This document shows, piece by piece, positions 1 through 5,871 of a DNA stretch of 8,088 nt. A program made the translations under genes and the position numbers. Under the pieces are notes generated by a model, which was not told where the DNA came from, did not search any database, and saw nothing but the letters and a program-made list of their open reading frames with translations. This DNA is from REEB481 sp964586595 (GTDB lineage Bacteria; Bacteroidota; Bacteroidia; NS11-12g; UBA955): assembly GCA_964586595.1 (NCBI GenBank), contig CAZPHB010000037.1, forward strand, positions 1-8,088. Direction: 5' to 3'. Position 1 is the stretch's first letter. Every line of letters begins with the position of its first letter.

Positions 1-157
1 ATTGCTGTCATCCTGAGCTTGCCGAAGGATGGTTCGACGGGGCTCACCATGACAATTGCTGTCATCCTGAGCTTGCCGAAGGATGGTTCGACGGGGCACA
101 CCATGACAATTGCTGTCATCCTGATCTTGCCATGAGCGCAGTCGAATGGAAGGACGA
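1..157. repeat. Left array of 54-bp REP-like structured repeats
   Basis: Two full tandem 54-bp units lie at 1-54 and 55-108; they differ by one base (T44 versus A98). A third, diverged unit begins at 109 and fades out near 157. The core of each full unit (6-54, 60-108) starts TGTCAT and ends with its reverse complement ATGACA. Inside are CATCCT/AGGATG and GGT/ACC complementary pairs, so one unit can fold as a three-way junction. The third unit carries a different middle, with CTTGCCATGAGCGCAG and the bases up to 155 shared exactly with 593-622. The reverse strand reads as the peptide HGELVEPSFGKLRMT, a spurious translation familiar from repeat-rich draft genomes. The array may continue left of the window. 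Flanking the nuclease gene at 232-534 is its main contextual feature. Confidence 0.93.
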
Positions 158-231
158 GATAACTTAATACTGTAACAAATAACCGTTTGTCATACGGCTA
201 TTTTTTATAAGCCATCCGAGTATTGTATAAC
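158..231 (+). other. AT-rich leader of the nuclease gene with a small hairpin
   Basis: This short spacer lies between the left repeat array and the nuclease start. CCGT (183-186) pairs with ACGG (194-197) around a 7-nt loop, followed by a run of six T at 201-206, which resembles a weak intrinsic terminator or a structured leader. GGCT (196-199) can alternatively pair with AGCC (210-213). A TTTG at 186-189 could be a -33 element, but no TAnnTTTG -7 box stands at the right distance, so I do not call a promoter. No Shine-Dalgarno sequence is visible. Confidence 0.35.
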
Positions 232-534
232 ATGTCACACAAAGAATACTTCGTATATATACTCCGCTGTTCTGATGGTAGTTATTACACTGGAATTACA
301 TCAAAACTTCAGGATAGAATATTTCAACATCAATCTGCTGAAGATAGAAGTTGTTACACAAGTAATAAACTACCGGTTGAACTGGTTTATTTTGAGGTGT
401 TTCAAATGGTACAAAGGGCCATTTCCAGGGAAAAACAAATAAAAGGCTGGTCAAGGGCAAAAAAGGAAGCGCTGATTTCTGGGGATTATTTGAAACTACA
501 AGCGCTTGCTGAATCTAAAAAAAGGAGTGAATAA
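232..534 (+). CDS. Stand-alone GIY-YIG endonuclease (YhbQ/URI-like), repeat-associated
   Basis: This encodes a 100-residue single-domain protein of the GIY-YIG nuclease superfamily, whose members cut DNA with one catalytic domain. Visible hallmarks, numbered from the ATG at 232, are V8-Y9-I10 and Y19-T20-G21 (the GIY...YIG pair), R29 in the following helix (catalytic arginine position) and E67 in SREKQIKGWSR (metal-binding glutamate). KQIKGWSRAKKEAL is typical of the small YhbQ/COG2827 group. I prefer ATG 232 over the in-frame TTG at 223 because the domain begins just after it. There is no partner gene or DNA-binding extension. GC is about 36% over 241-480 by hand count, against about 62% in sampled mutS2 lines, suggesting foreign origin or different selection. 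Repeats flank it on both sides, the right one starting 1 nt after the stop. The family call is firm; a role in moving or maintaining the repeats is inference. Confidence 0.92.
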   Translation: MSHKEYFVYILRCSDGSYYTGITSKLQDRIFQHQSAEDRSCYTSNKLPVELVYFEVFQMVQRAISREKQIKGWSRAKKEALISGDYLKLQALAESKKRSE

Positions 535-535
535 T

Positions 536-818
536 GGTTTGTGGTTCGTGGTTCGACAAGCTCACCATGACATCACCTGTCATCCTGAGCAGCTTGCCAT
601 GAGCGCAGTCGAATGGAAGGACATCCTGCTCGGTTCGTGGTTCGTGGTTCGACAAGCTCACCATGACAGGCTCCCCATGACAAGCTCACCGCGACAACAT
701 TTGTCATCCTGAGCTTGCCGAAGGATGGTTCGACGGGGCACACCATGACAATTGCTGTCATCCTGAGCTTGCCGAAGGATGGTTCGACGGGGCTCACCAT
801 GACAAGCTCACCATGACA
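536..818. repeat. Right array of REP-like structured repeats
   Basis: The array fills the whole gap between the nuclease stop (532-534) and the menB stop (823-825). In order it holds a partial right half (536-572), an expanded 91-bp unit (578-668), 14-bp right-end modules (669-682 and 683-696), two full units (697-750 and 751-804), and one more 14-bp module (805-818). The unit at 751-804 is identical to 1-54. The core at 702-750 is identical to 60-108. All copies point the same way as those on the left. Because menB and the nuclease gene are convergent, both transcripts would run into this structured DNA, which may act as a two-way 3' end or terminator; that role is inferred. Confidence 0.93.
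578..668. repeat. Expanded variant repeat unit, 91 bp
   Basis: This unit keeps the outer TGTCAT (578-583) and ATGACA (663-668) ends of the standard core but has a different and longer interior. Its left part contains CTTGCCATGAGCGCAGTCGA and continues to 622, a 30-base stretch identical to 126-155 on the other side of the nuclease. Its right part (632-668) repeats 536-572 with one mismatch and contains a short tandem repeat, GGTTCGT twice and then GGTTCGAC. It therefore looks like a composite of two related repeat types. Confidence 0.8.
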
Positions 819-822
819 ATGT

Positions 823-1644
823 TCACGGAAACTTCGGAAACTTCTGAAAATCAGGTTTCCGCTTTTCCAAAAAGGCATTTTTTCCTTCCTGAGCTTCTTC
901 CATCAGGTAGAACATCAGGGTGGCATCGCCGCTGAATTCCATCATGCCTACCTGTCCGTCGAGTTCGGCGTTGAACGCGCGTTTCAGCATGCGGATGGCC
1001 ATAGGGCTGCGTTCCATGATGGTTTTGCACCAGTCCACGGTTTCGTCTTCGAGGCGCTCCAGAGGCACCACTTTATTCACCAGGCCCATCTGCTCGGCGT
1101 CGGCAGCGCTGTACTGACGGCAGAGGAACCAGATTTCACGCGCTTTCTTTTGCCCTACGTGGCGGGCAAGGTAGCTAGCACCGAGGCCACCGTCAAAGCT
1201 GCCTACCTTGGGGCCGGTTTGTCCGAAGATGGCGTTTTCTGAGGCGATGGAAAGGTCGCATACCACGTGCAGCACGTGGCCGCCGCCGATGGCGTAGCCG
1301 TTCACCATGGCAATGACCGGTTTCGGGAGGCTGCGGATTTTCTTGTGCAGATCCAGCACATTGAGGCGGGGGATGCCGTGTTCGTCCACGTAGCCGCCGA
1401 TGCCCTTCACGTTCTGGTCGCCGCCGCTGCAAAAGGCTTTATCGCCCGTGCCGGTGAGGATCACCACGCCCAGGTCGGTGCGCTCGCGGCAGATGTCGAA
1501 GGCGTCGAGCAGTTCCTTCACCGTCTGGGGACGGAAGGCGTTATACACTTTGGGTCGGTTGATGCTCACTTTGGCGATGCCTTCCCATTCTTCAAACAGG
1601 ATGTCTTCGTATTGCTTGATGCTTTTCCAGTTCCGCATGCTCAT
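823..1644 (-). CDS. menB: 1,4-dihydroxy-2-naphthoyl-CoA synthase (MenB)
   Basis: MenB closes the second ring in menaquinone synthesis, converting o-succinylbenzoyl-CoA to 1,4-dihydroxy-2-naphthoyl-CoA in the cytoplasm; it is a crotonase-fold enzyme. The 273-residue length matches the family. Numbered from ATG 1644, CSGGDQ lies near residues 72-77 and NGYAIGGGH near 115-123 (CoA and oxyanion-hole region). QTGPKVGSFDGG follows at about 142-153, with the conserved aspartate near 151, and WFLCRQY after that. The protein ends PDFQKFPKFP, like known MenB tails. A glycine follows QT where actinobacterial MenB has aspartate, which fits the bicarbonate-dependent type I group. An in-frame TTG at 1656 would overlap the promoter-like box, so ATG 1644 (or 1638) is the better start. 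No other men genes are in the window. It lies 42 bp downstream of yggS on the same strand, and its 3' end abuts the repeat array. Confidence 0.95.
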   Translation of the reverse strand: MSMRNWKSIKQYEDILFEEWEGIAKVSINRPKVYNAFRPQTVKELLDAFDICRERTDLGVVILTGTGDKAFCSGGDQNVKGIGGYVDEHGIPRLNVLDLHKKIRSLPKPVIAMVNGYAIGGGHVLHVVCDLSIASENAIFGQTGPKVGSFDGGLGASYLARHVGQKKAREIWFLCRQYSAADAEQMGLVNKVVPLERLEDETVDWCKTIMERSPMAIRMLKRAFNAELDGQVGMMEFSGDATLMFYLMEEAQEGKNAFLEKRKPDFQKFPKFP

Positions 1645-1653
1645 AAAAGGCTG

Positions 1654-1661
1654 CAAAGGTA
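1654..1661 (-). promoter_or_regulatory. Bacteroidota -7 box in front of menB
   Basis: On the minus strand this reads TACCTTTG, an exact match to the Bacteroidota -7 consensus TAnnTTTG, followed by CA and the ATG at 1644 (9 nt after the box). No good TTTG -33 element is visible at about 19-22 bp upstream; the nearest, at 1692-1695, is 30 bp away. It suggests menB has its own promoter with a very short leader despite lying just downstream of yggS. Confidence 0.5.
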
Positions 1662-1686
1662 ATAAGCAATCAGCGCCCGGAATTGT

Positions 1687-2346
1687 TTATCCAAACACCG
1701 CCGAGCCAATCCGCACCATCGTGCTGCCGTGCTCCACGGCGATGCGGTAGTCAGAACTCATGCCGATGGACAATTCCCGGAAGCCGGGGTTATTGCGGAA
1801 GGGGCCGGACCGGAGCGTGTCGAACAGGTTTTTAACGCGGCCAAACTCTTCGTGGATGCGCGTTTCGTCTGGCGTATTGCTCGCCATGGCCATCAGTCCG
1901 CAGAGCGCCACGCCAGGATAATCCTCCGCTCGATATGACTGACAAAATTCCTGGAGTTCTGCCTCGCTGAAACCGAATTTGGTTTCTTCCACAGCCACAT
2001 GCTCCTGCAACAAACAGGGAATGTTGCGCCCGTGTTTCTCGGCCTGCCGGCTGATTTCCCGCAGCAACTCCGCGCTGTCCACCGCATGGATCATGGCGAT
2101 GAAGGGCGCGATGTACTTCACCTTGTTCCGCTGCAGGTGGCCGATCAGGTGCCATTCGATGTCGTCCGGAAGCTGTTCCCGCCGTTCCAGCAAAGCCTGC
2201 ACCCGGTTTTCGGCAAACACCCGTTGTCCAGCCTCGTACACCGCCATGATTTCTTCAGGGGTTCGGTATTTCGAAACCACCACCAGGCGACAGGCGCCGC
2301 CCAGTTCGCTTTGGATGCGTTTGAGGTTTTCGCTGATGCCTGTCAT
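1687..2346 (-). CDS. yggS: YggS-type PLP homeostasis protein
   Basis: This is a 219-residue member of the YggS/PROSC (PLPBP) family: single-domain TIM-barrel proteins that bind pyridoxal 5'-phosphate and help balance the cellular B6 and amino-acid pools, with no established enzyme activity. The PLP lysine is K26 in VVVSKY. Other signatures are ENRVQ, WHLIGHLQRNKVK, EETKFGF, GLMAMASNT and the C-terminal phosphate-binding block LSIGMSSDYRIAVEHGST followed by MVRIGSAVFG. Length and motif order are normal for the family. The usual FGEN motif reads FAEN, a mild change. ATG 2346 gives the expected N-terminus. It is divergent from the DUF4296 lipoprotein gene with only 12 bp between start codons, and followed by menB on the same strand after 42 bp. 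Confidence 0.95.
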   Translation of the reverse strand: MTGISENLKRIQSELGGACRLVVVSKYRTPEEIMAVYEAGQRVFAENRVQALLERREQLPDDIEWHLIGHLQRNKVKYIAPFIAMIHAVDSAELLREISRQAEKHGRNIPCLLQEHVAVEETKFGFSEAELQEFCQSYRAEDYPGVALCGLMAMASNTPDETRIHEEFGRVKNLFDTLRSGPFRNNPGFRELSIGMSSDYRIAVEHGSTMVRIGSAVFG

Positions 2347-2361
2347 AACTTTGCAAAGATG
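2346..2361. promoter_or_regulatory. Overlapping divergent -7 boxes around a TTTGCAAA palindrome
   Basis: The 10-bp perfect palindrome CTTTGCAAAG (2349-2358) occupies nearly all of the 12-bp gap between the yggS and DUF4296 start codons. On the plus strand TAACTTTG (2346-2353) exactly matches TAnnTTTG and ends 5 nt before ATG 2359. On the minus strand CATCTTTG (2361-2354) is a one-base mismatch to the same consensus and ends 7 nt before the yggS ATG. Both -33 regions would lie inside the opposite gene. Both transcripts would begin at or next to their start codons. The palindrome could instead be a small operator; the promoter reading is inference from the consensus. Confidence 0.55.
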
Positions 2362-2700
2362 ATGCTCCGACCTGTGGTTTTATTCAGCCTCTTCACGCTT
2401 TTTGCCTGCAATTTGGGCGGGCGCAAGGTTTTGCCCCAGGAAAAAATGGTGGAATTGCTCACCGACATCGCCATCGTGGAGGCGGGCAACGGCCTCGATT
2501 CCAACATCGCATCCTACAAACCCTCGCAGTGGAAAGGCGATTACGCCTTCGTGTTCCGCAAATACGGCGCCGACGACAGCCTCTTCCGCAGCAGCTACCG
2601 CTACTATTTCAACCGCCCGGAACAATTCTCCAAAATCATGGAACAGGTGATCACCAACCTCCAAAGCCGGGAAGCCAACCAAGTAAAAGCCAAGCCTTGA
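2359..2700 (+). CDS. DUF4296-type lipoprotein
   Basis: A 113-residue putative lipoprotein. A hydrophobic signal (MMLRPVVLFSLFTLFAC) ends in the lipobox LFAC with C17 as the lipidated cysteine; the next residues, NLGG, do not give a clear sorting signal. The mature part opens LPQEKMVELLTDIAIVEAG, the pattern of the DUF4296 family found in Bacteroidota, whose function is unknown. It continues as a short charged helical domain with several tyrosines (SSYRYYFNRPEQF). The start is ATG 2359 or ATG 2362; an upstream extension of the open frame would run through yggS on the other strand and is not credible. It is first in a plus-strand operon: its TGA stop (2698-2700) overlaps the TTG start of mutS2. 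The family call rests on pattern memory of a short motif, so it is less certain than the lipoprotein call. Confidence 0.85.
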   Translation: MMLRPVVLFSLFTLFACNLGGRKVLPQEKMVELLTDIAIVEAGNGLDSNIASYKPSQWKGDYAFVFRKYGADDSLFRSSYRYYFNRPEQFSKIMEQVITNLQSREANQVKAKP

Positions 2701-5081
2701 TTTTTCCCGAAGACCTGGAACGCAAGCTTGGATTTGACCGAATCCGTGCCATACTGGTTGATTGCTGCACCTCCCGGCACAGCGCTGATTTGGCCCGGGA
2801 AACTGCGCTATCCTTTGCTCAGGAAGATCTCGAGGCACATTTTCAGTTGTTGGGTGAATTTTTTGAACTGGGGAAAAGACATCCGTCCTGGCCGGCGCCC
2901 CGCTCCATGCCTGACGTGCGGGCACTCTGTCATTACCTGTCCATCCCCGGTTCCTGTCCGGAGGAAGAACAGCTTCAAGAGTTGCGCATGCACCTCCTCC
3001 AAGCCGACAAGCTGCGCGTTTTTCTGGAGAAGCATCAAGTTTATTATCCGCTGCTCCATGAAGCCTGTGGCGTGTTGATGCCCGTAAAGGAACCGCTGGC
3101 GCATATCCAGGCTGTATTGTATCCCCACGGCGTGCTGCGCGAAAATGCCAGCGCCCTCTATGGAAAACTCGGCAAGCAAGTCGCCGAGCTGGAACAGGAA
3201 GTGCGCCGCATCACCCTGGGCGTATTCCAGTGGGCGAAGAACGAAGGACTCACTGCCGAAACGGAAATCACCGTCCGCGAAGAGCGCTTGGTGATTCCCC
3301 TGCTGGCAGAGCATAAAAAACGGGTGGACGGCCTGGTACACGACATCTCCGCACGGGGGCGCATCCTCTATGTAGAACCTGCCGCCGCTTTTGAAGCCAA
3401 CAACAGACTTAAGCAAGTATATCTGGATCGCCGGCGCGAGAAGGAACGCATCCTGCGTGAAACGGCAGACAAGGTACGGCCCTTTCTTCCAGGTGTGGAA
3501 GAGATTGCCTTGCTGCACGCCCGACTGGATGTATTGTCGGCCCACGAAGCCCTGGCCGGGAAACTGCATGCCGGCATTCCGCAGTTTACCACACAGCCGG
3601 TGCTGAAGTTGGCAGAAGCCCGGCATCCACTGCTGATGCTTCGCTCCGAAAAACCCTTGGAACAGGTAGTTCCCGTAGATGTTTTCCTGGATGAAAAAAG
3701 CCGCATGCTCATCATCTCCGGTCCGAATGCCGGCGGGAAATCCATTGCCCTGAAAACCATCATGCTCTTGCAGTACATGGTGCAGTGCGGCCTGCCCGTA
3801 CCGGCCGATCAATCCAGCCGCTTCCCGGTGTTCCGCAAGCTGTTGCTGAATCTGGGTGACGACCAGAGCATTGACAACGATTTAAGTACCTACAGCGCCC
3901 ACCTCCGAGCCATGAACCGCTTCCTTCAGGAAGCAGATGAACATACCCTTTTGGCCATTGACGAATTGGGCACAGGTACCGATCCTCAAATCGGGGGATT
4001 TTTGTCAGAAGCGGTGCTGGAACAACTGCTGGCATCCGGTGCCATGGCCGTGGTCACCACCCACTTCGGCAACCTGAAAACCTTCGCCGAGCGACACTCC
4101 GGTGTGCAGAACGCGGCCATGGCCTATGACGTGCAGGAGCTGAAACCCCTGTACCGGCTGGTTCCCGGCAAGCCCGGAAGCTCCTTTGCCCTGGAATTGG
4201 CCCGGAAAACCGGCATGCCTCCGGCAGTGCTGGATCGCACCCGCGCCTTAGGTGCCGGCACCATGGGCAATATGGAAGAACTGCTGCTGCAACTGGAACA
4301 GGAACGCAACCGCTTTCAGAAGCAATCAGAGCGCCTCAGCGAGAAAGAAGCCCTGGCCGACAAGCTCAGTAAGGATTACGCACAGCTCAAAGACAAGCTG
4401 GAGGCCAAGCGACAAGCCATCATGGAGGCTGCGCGCAAAGACGCTGCCGCCCTCCTGGAACAAACCAACCGACAGATCGAACAAACCATACGGCTGATCA
4501 AGGAAACCCGCGCCGACAAAGAGCAAACCGTCAAGGCCCGCAAAGCCCTGGACCAGTTGCGCACCGAGGTACAGCCGAAAAAGCCGCAGGAAAAACCCAA
4601 GCCTGCCGCCAAGCCTTTAAAAGCCGAACATTTGCTGCCCGGCATGAAGGTGCTGATGGCCGGCACCGATACCCGTGGCGAGCTGATCGAGGTGAAGAAA
4701 GACAAAGCCTACGTGGCCTTCGGACTGGTGAAAACCTGGGTGCCCCTGGCGCAACTCAGCGAAGCTGAGCCGGTTCAGCAGCCACAGCACACCCGCAAAT
4801 CCGGGCTGGGTATGGATTGGGTGAGCCGACACAGCAACTTCGCTGCTGAACTCGACCTGCGGGGCGCCAGGGGCGAAGAAGCCCTTGCCACCTTCTCCAA
4901 ATGGCTCGACGAAGCATACGCCCTCGGCCAGCTCCAGCTCCGCGTCATCCACGGCCGCGGCGACGGCATCCTGCGGAAACTGCTCCGCGAACACATGAAA
5001 TCACTGCCGTTCATCAAAGAGTACAAGTCCGAACATGCCGACCTGGGCGGTGATGGCGCTACCATCATCTATCTTCGTTGA
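2697..5081 (+). CDS. mutS2: MutS2 family ATPase/Smr-domain protein
   Basis: This 794-residue MutS paralogue has no mismatch-recognition domain and carries a C-terminal Smr nuclease-type domain. MutS2 proteins limit homologous recombination in some bacteria, and in Bacillus subtilis act on collided ribosomes. In order: N-terminal helical core (about 1-320), Walker A GPNAGGKS (342-349), an STYSAHL motif, Walker B LLAIDELGTGTD with D422-E423, and a long charged coiled coil (about 523-625). A Lys/Pro-rich linker and a KOW-like segment follow, then the Smr domain from LDLRG (719) through HGRGDG (H752) to the end. The start is TTG 2697, giving (M)IFPEDLERKLGFDRIR, which matches the usual Bacteroidota N-terminus. 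An upstream ATG at 2529 would add 56 residues that merely read through the DUF4296 gene. The TTGA overlap with the upstream stop suggests coupled translation. All ATPase and Smr motifs look intact. Confidence 0.95.
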   Translation: MIFPEDLERKLGFDRIRAILVDCCTSRHSADLARETALSFAQEDLEAHFQLLGEFFELGKRHPSWPAPRSMPDVRALCHYLSIPGSCPEEEQLQELRMHLLQADKLRVFLEKHQVYYPLLHEACGVLMPVKEPLAHIQAVLYPHGVLRENASALYGKLGKQVAELEQEVRRITLGVFQWAKNEGLTAETEITVREERLVIPLLAEHKKRVDGLVHDISARGRILYVEPAAAFEANNRLKQVYLDRRREKERILRETADKVRPFLPGVEEIALLHARLDVLSAHEALAGKLHAGIPQFTTQPVLKLAEARHPLLMLRSEKPLEQVVPVDVFLDEKSRMLIISGPNAGGKSIALKTIMLLQYMVQCGLPVPADQSSRFPVFRKLLLNLGDDQSIDNDLSTYSAHLRAMNRFLQEADEHTLLAIDELGTGTDPQIGGFLSEAVLEQLLASGAMAVVTTHFGNLKTFAERHSGVQNAAMAYDVQELKPLYRLVPGKPGSSFALELARKTGMPPAVLDRTRALGAGTMGNMEELLLQLEQERNRFQKQSERLSEKEALADKLSKDYAQLKDKLEAKRQAIMEAARKDAAALLEQTNRQIEQTIRLIKETRADKEQTVKARKALDQLRTEVQPKKPQEKPKPAAKPLKAEHLLPGMKVLMAGTDTRGELIEVKKDKAYVAFGLVKTWVPLAQLSEAEPVQQPQHTRKSGLGMDWVSRHSNFAAELDLRGARGEEALATFSKWLDEAYALGQLQLRVIHGRGDGILRKLLREHMKSLPFIKEYKSEHADLGGDGATIIYLR

Positions 5082-5082
5082 C

Positions 5083-5859
5083 ATGCGCCTCCGGAAATTC
5101 CTCGGAAACTTCATGCTACTGATTCTGGTGCAGCCCCTGCATGCCCAGTGGACGGACATAGAAGAATCGTCCGCAGTACCCGCAGACACGCTCCCGGCCT
5201 TCTTCTCCCGCATCGCCTACTTTCAGGTGAGTTTGGGGTTTCCGGCCTCGGGCAGCGGACAGGCACTCGAAACCCAATTGCGCAATGCCGGCTTCACCCG
5301 TCCGGGCTACAACTTTGGCACCGGAAGAACCATGAGCTATCCGCGCACCACCGGCAGCGGCTGGATTCAGTTTGATGTCGGCGCCAGGTTCAGCGAAAAA
5401 TTCAGTCCCGGAATTCAATTTGGCACCTCCAACAACCAGACAGCCCAGGGCAATATGGACAGCAGCGCCATCCCGCAGCTCATGGTGCTGAAGCTGAGTC
5501 AGGTCTATGCCGTGCCTTACCTGCGCTTCAGCCGTGGCCGCGGACTCCTGCAATACAAACTGGGCCTCGGCATCCACCGCGTGCAGTTTTCCAGCCCCGT
5601 GAGCGGCATCGTCAACCGCGGTCCGGAGCGCAGCACCCGACTGGGATTCATGGCCGGCGCGGGATTACGCGTGTTCAGCCGCGGAAATACCGCCCTGCGT
5701 TTCGTTACTGAAGTTCATCTGCTAGGCGCCATGAACGCAGGGCCGCTCAACCTTGGCCCCGGATTGGCCGGAAATGACCAAGAAATCAACTTCCCGCGTT
5801 TCAGCCTGCCGCTCAGCCACGCCAACATCGGCCTGCGCCTGGATTTCGGACAACCTTAA
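5083..5859 (+). CDS. Secreted beta-rich protein, probable outer-membrane barrel
   Basis: A 258-residue protein I cannot assign to a named family. From ATG 5083 it has a clear signal peptide (MRLRKFLGNFMLLILVQPL then HA|Q, cleavage after about residue 21). The mature part has many short stretches alternating polar and hydrophobic or aromatic residues, such as SGWIQFDVGARFS, VYAVPYLRFSRG, LLQYKLGLGIHRVQF, RLGFMAGAGLRVFS and the final HANIGLRLDFGQP. This is the look of an outer-membrane beta-barrel of about 8-10 strands, though strand number is a guess. The start at 5083 is preferred over 5035 because it begins the signal peptide and follows the mutS2 stop by 1 nt. It is the last gene of the DUF4296-mutS2 operon and ends 12 bp from the convergent queE. 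The pairing of an envelope protein with mutS2 may just be compact gene order. Confidence 0.85.
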   Translation: MRLRKFLGNFMLLILVQPLHAQWTDIEESSAVPADTLPAFFSRIAYFQVSLGFPASGSGQALETQLRNAGFTRPGYNFGTGRTMSYPRTTGSGWIQFDVGARFSEKFSPGIQFGTSNNQTAQGNMDSSAIPQLMVLKLSQVYAVPYLRFSRGRGLLQYKLGLGIHRVQFSSPVSGIVNRGPERSTRLGFMAGAGLRVFSRGNTALRFVTEVHLLGAMNAGPLNLGPGLAGNDQEINFPRFSLPLSHANIGLRLDFGQP

Positions 5860-5871
5860 ACTCCGGTTTCC

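Noticed and set aside
1..157. Possible CRISPR array
   Set aside because: Units are directly adjacent with conserved sequence throughout; there are no unique spacers and no cas genes.
506..712. Open frame of 68 codons reading WFVVRQAHHD-like peptide twice
   Set aside because: It is a translation of the repeat array with repeated peptide blocks and no independent gene features.
1..818. Composite transposon with the repeats as terminal inverted repeats
   Set aside because: All copies are in direct orientation, and no transposase or target-site duplication is visible.
826..843. Tandem 9-bp CGGAAACTT duplication at the menB 3' end
   Set aside because: It encodes the KFPKFP tail, which resembles normal MenB C-termini, so it need not be a recent expansion.
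573..878. Minus-strand open frame with repeated VEPSFGKLRMT peptide
   Set aside because: This is the well-known spurious reverse translation of the repeat units and overlaps the end of menB.
1999..2358. Long N-terminal extension of the DUF4296 protein
   Set aside because: It is antisense to yggS, and the signal peptide clearly begins at 2359/2362.
2808..3812. Long minus-strand open frame of 334 codons opposite mutS2
   Set aside because: It is a shadow of the mutS2 coding frame in GC-rich sequence; the plus-strand protein carries all recognisable motifs.
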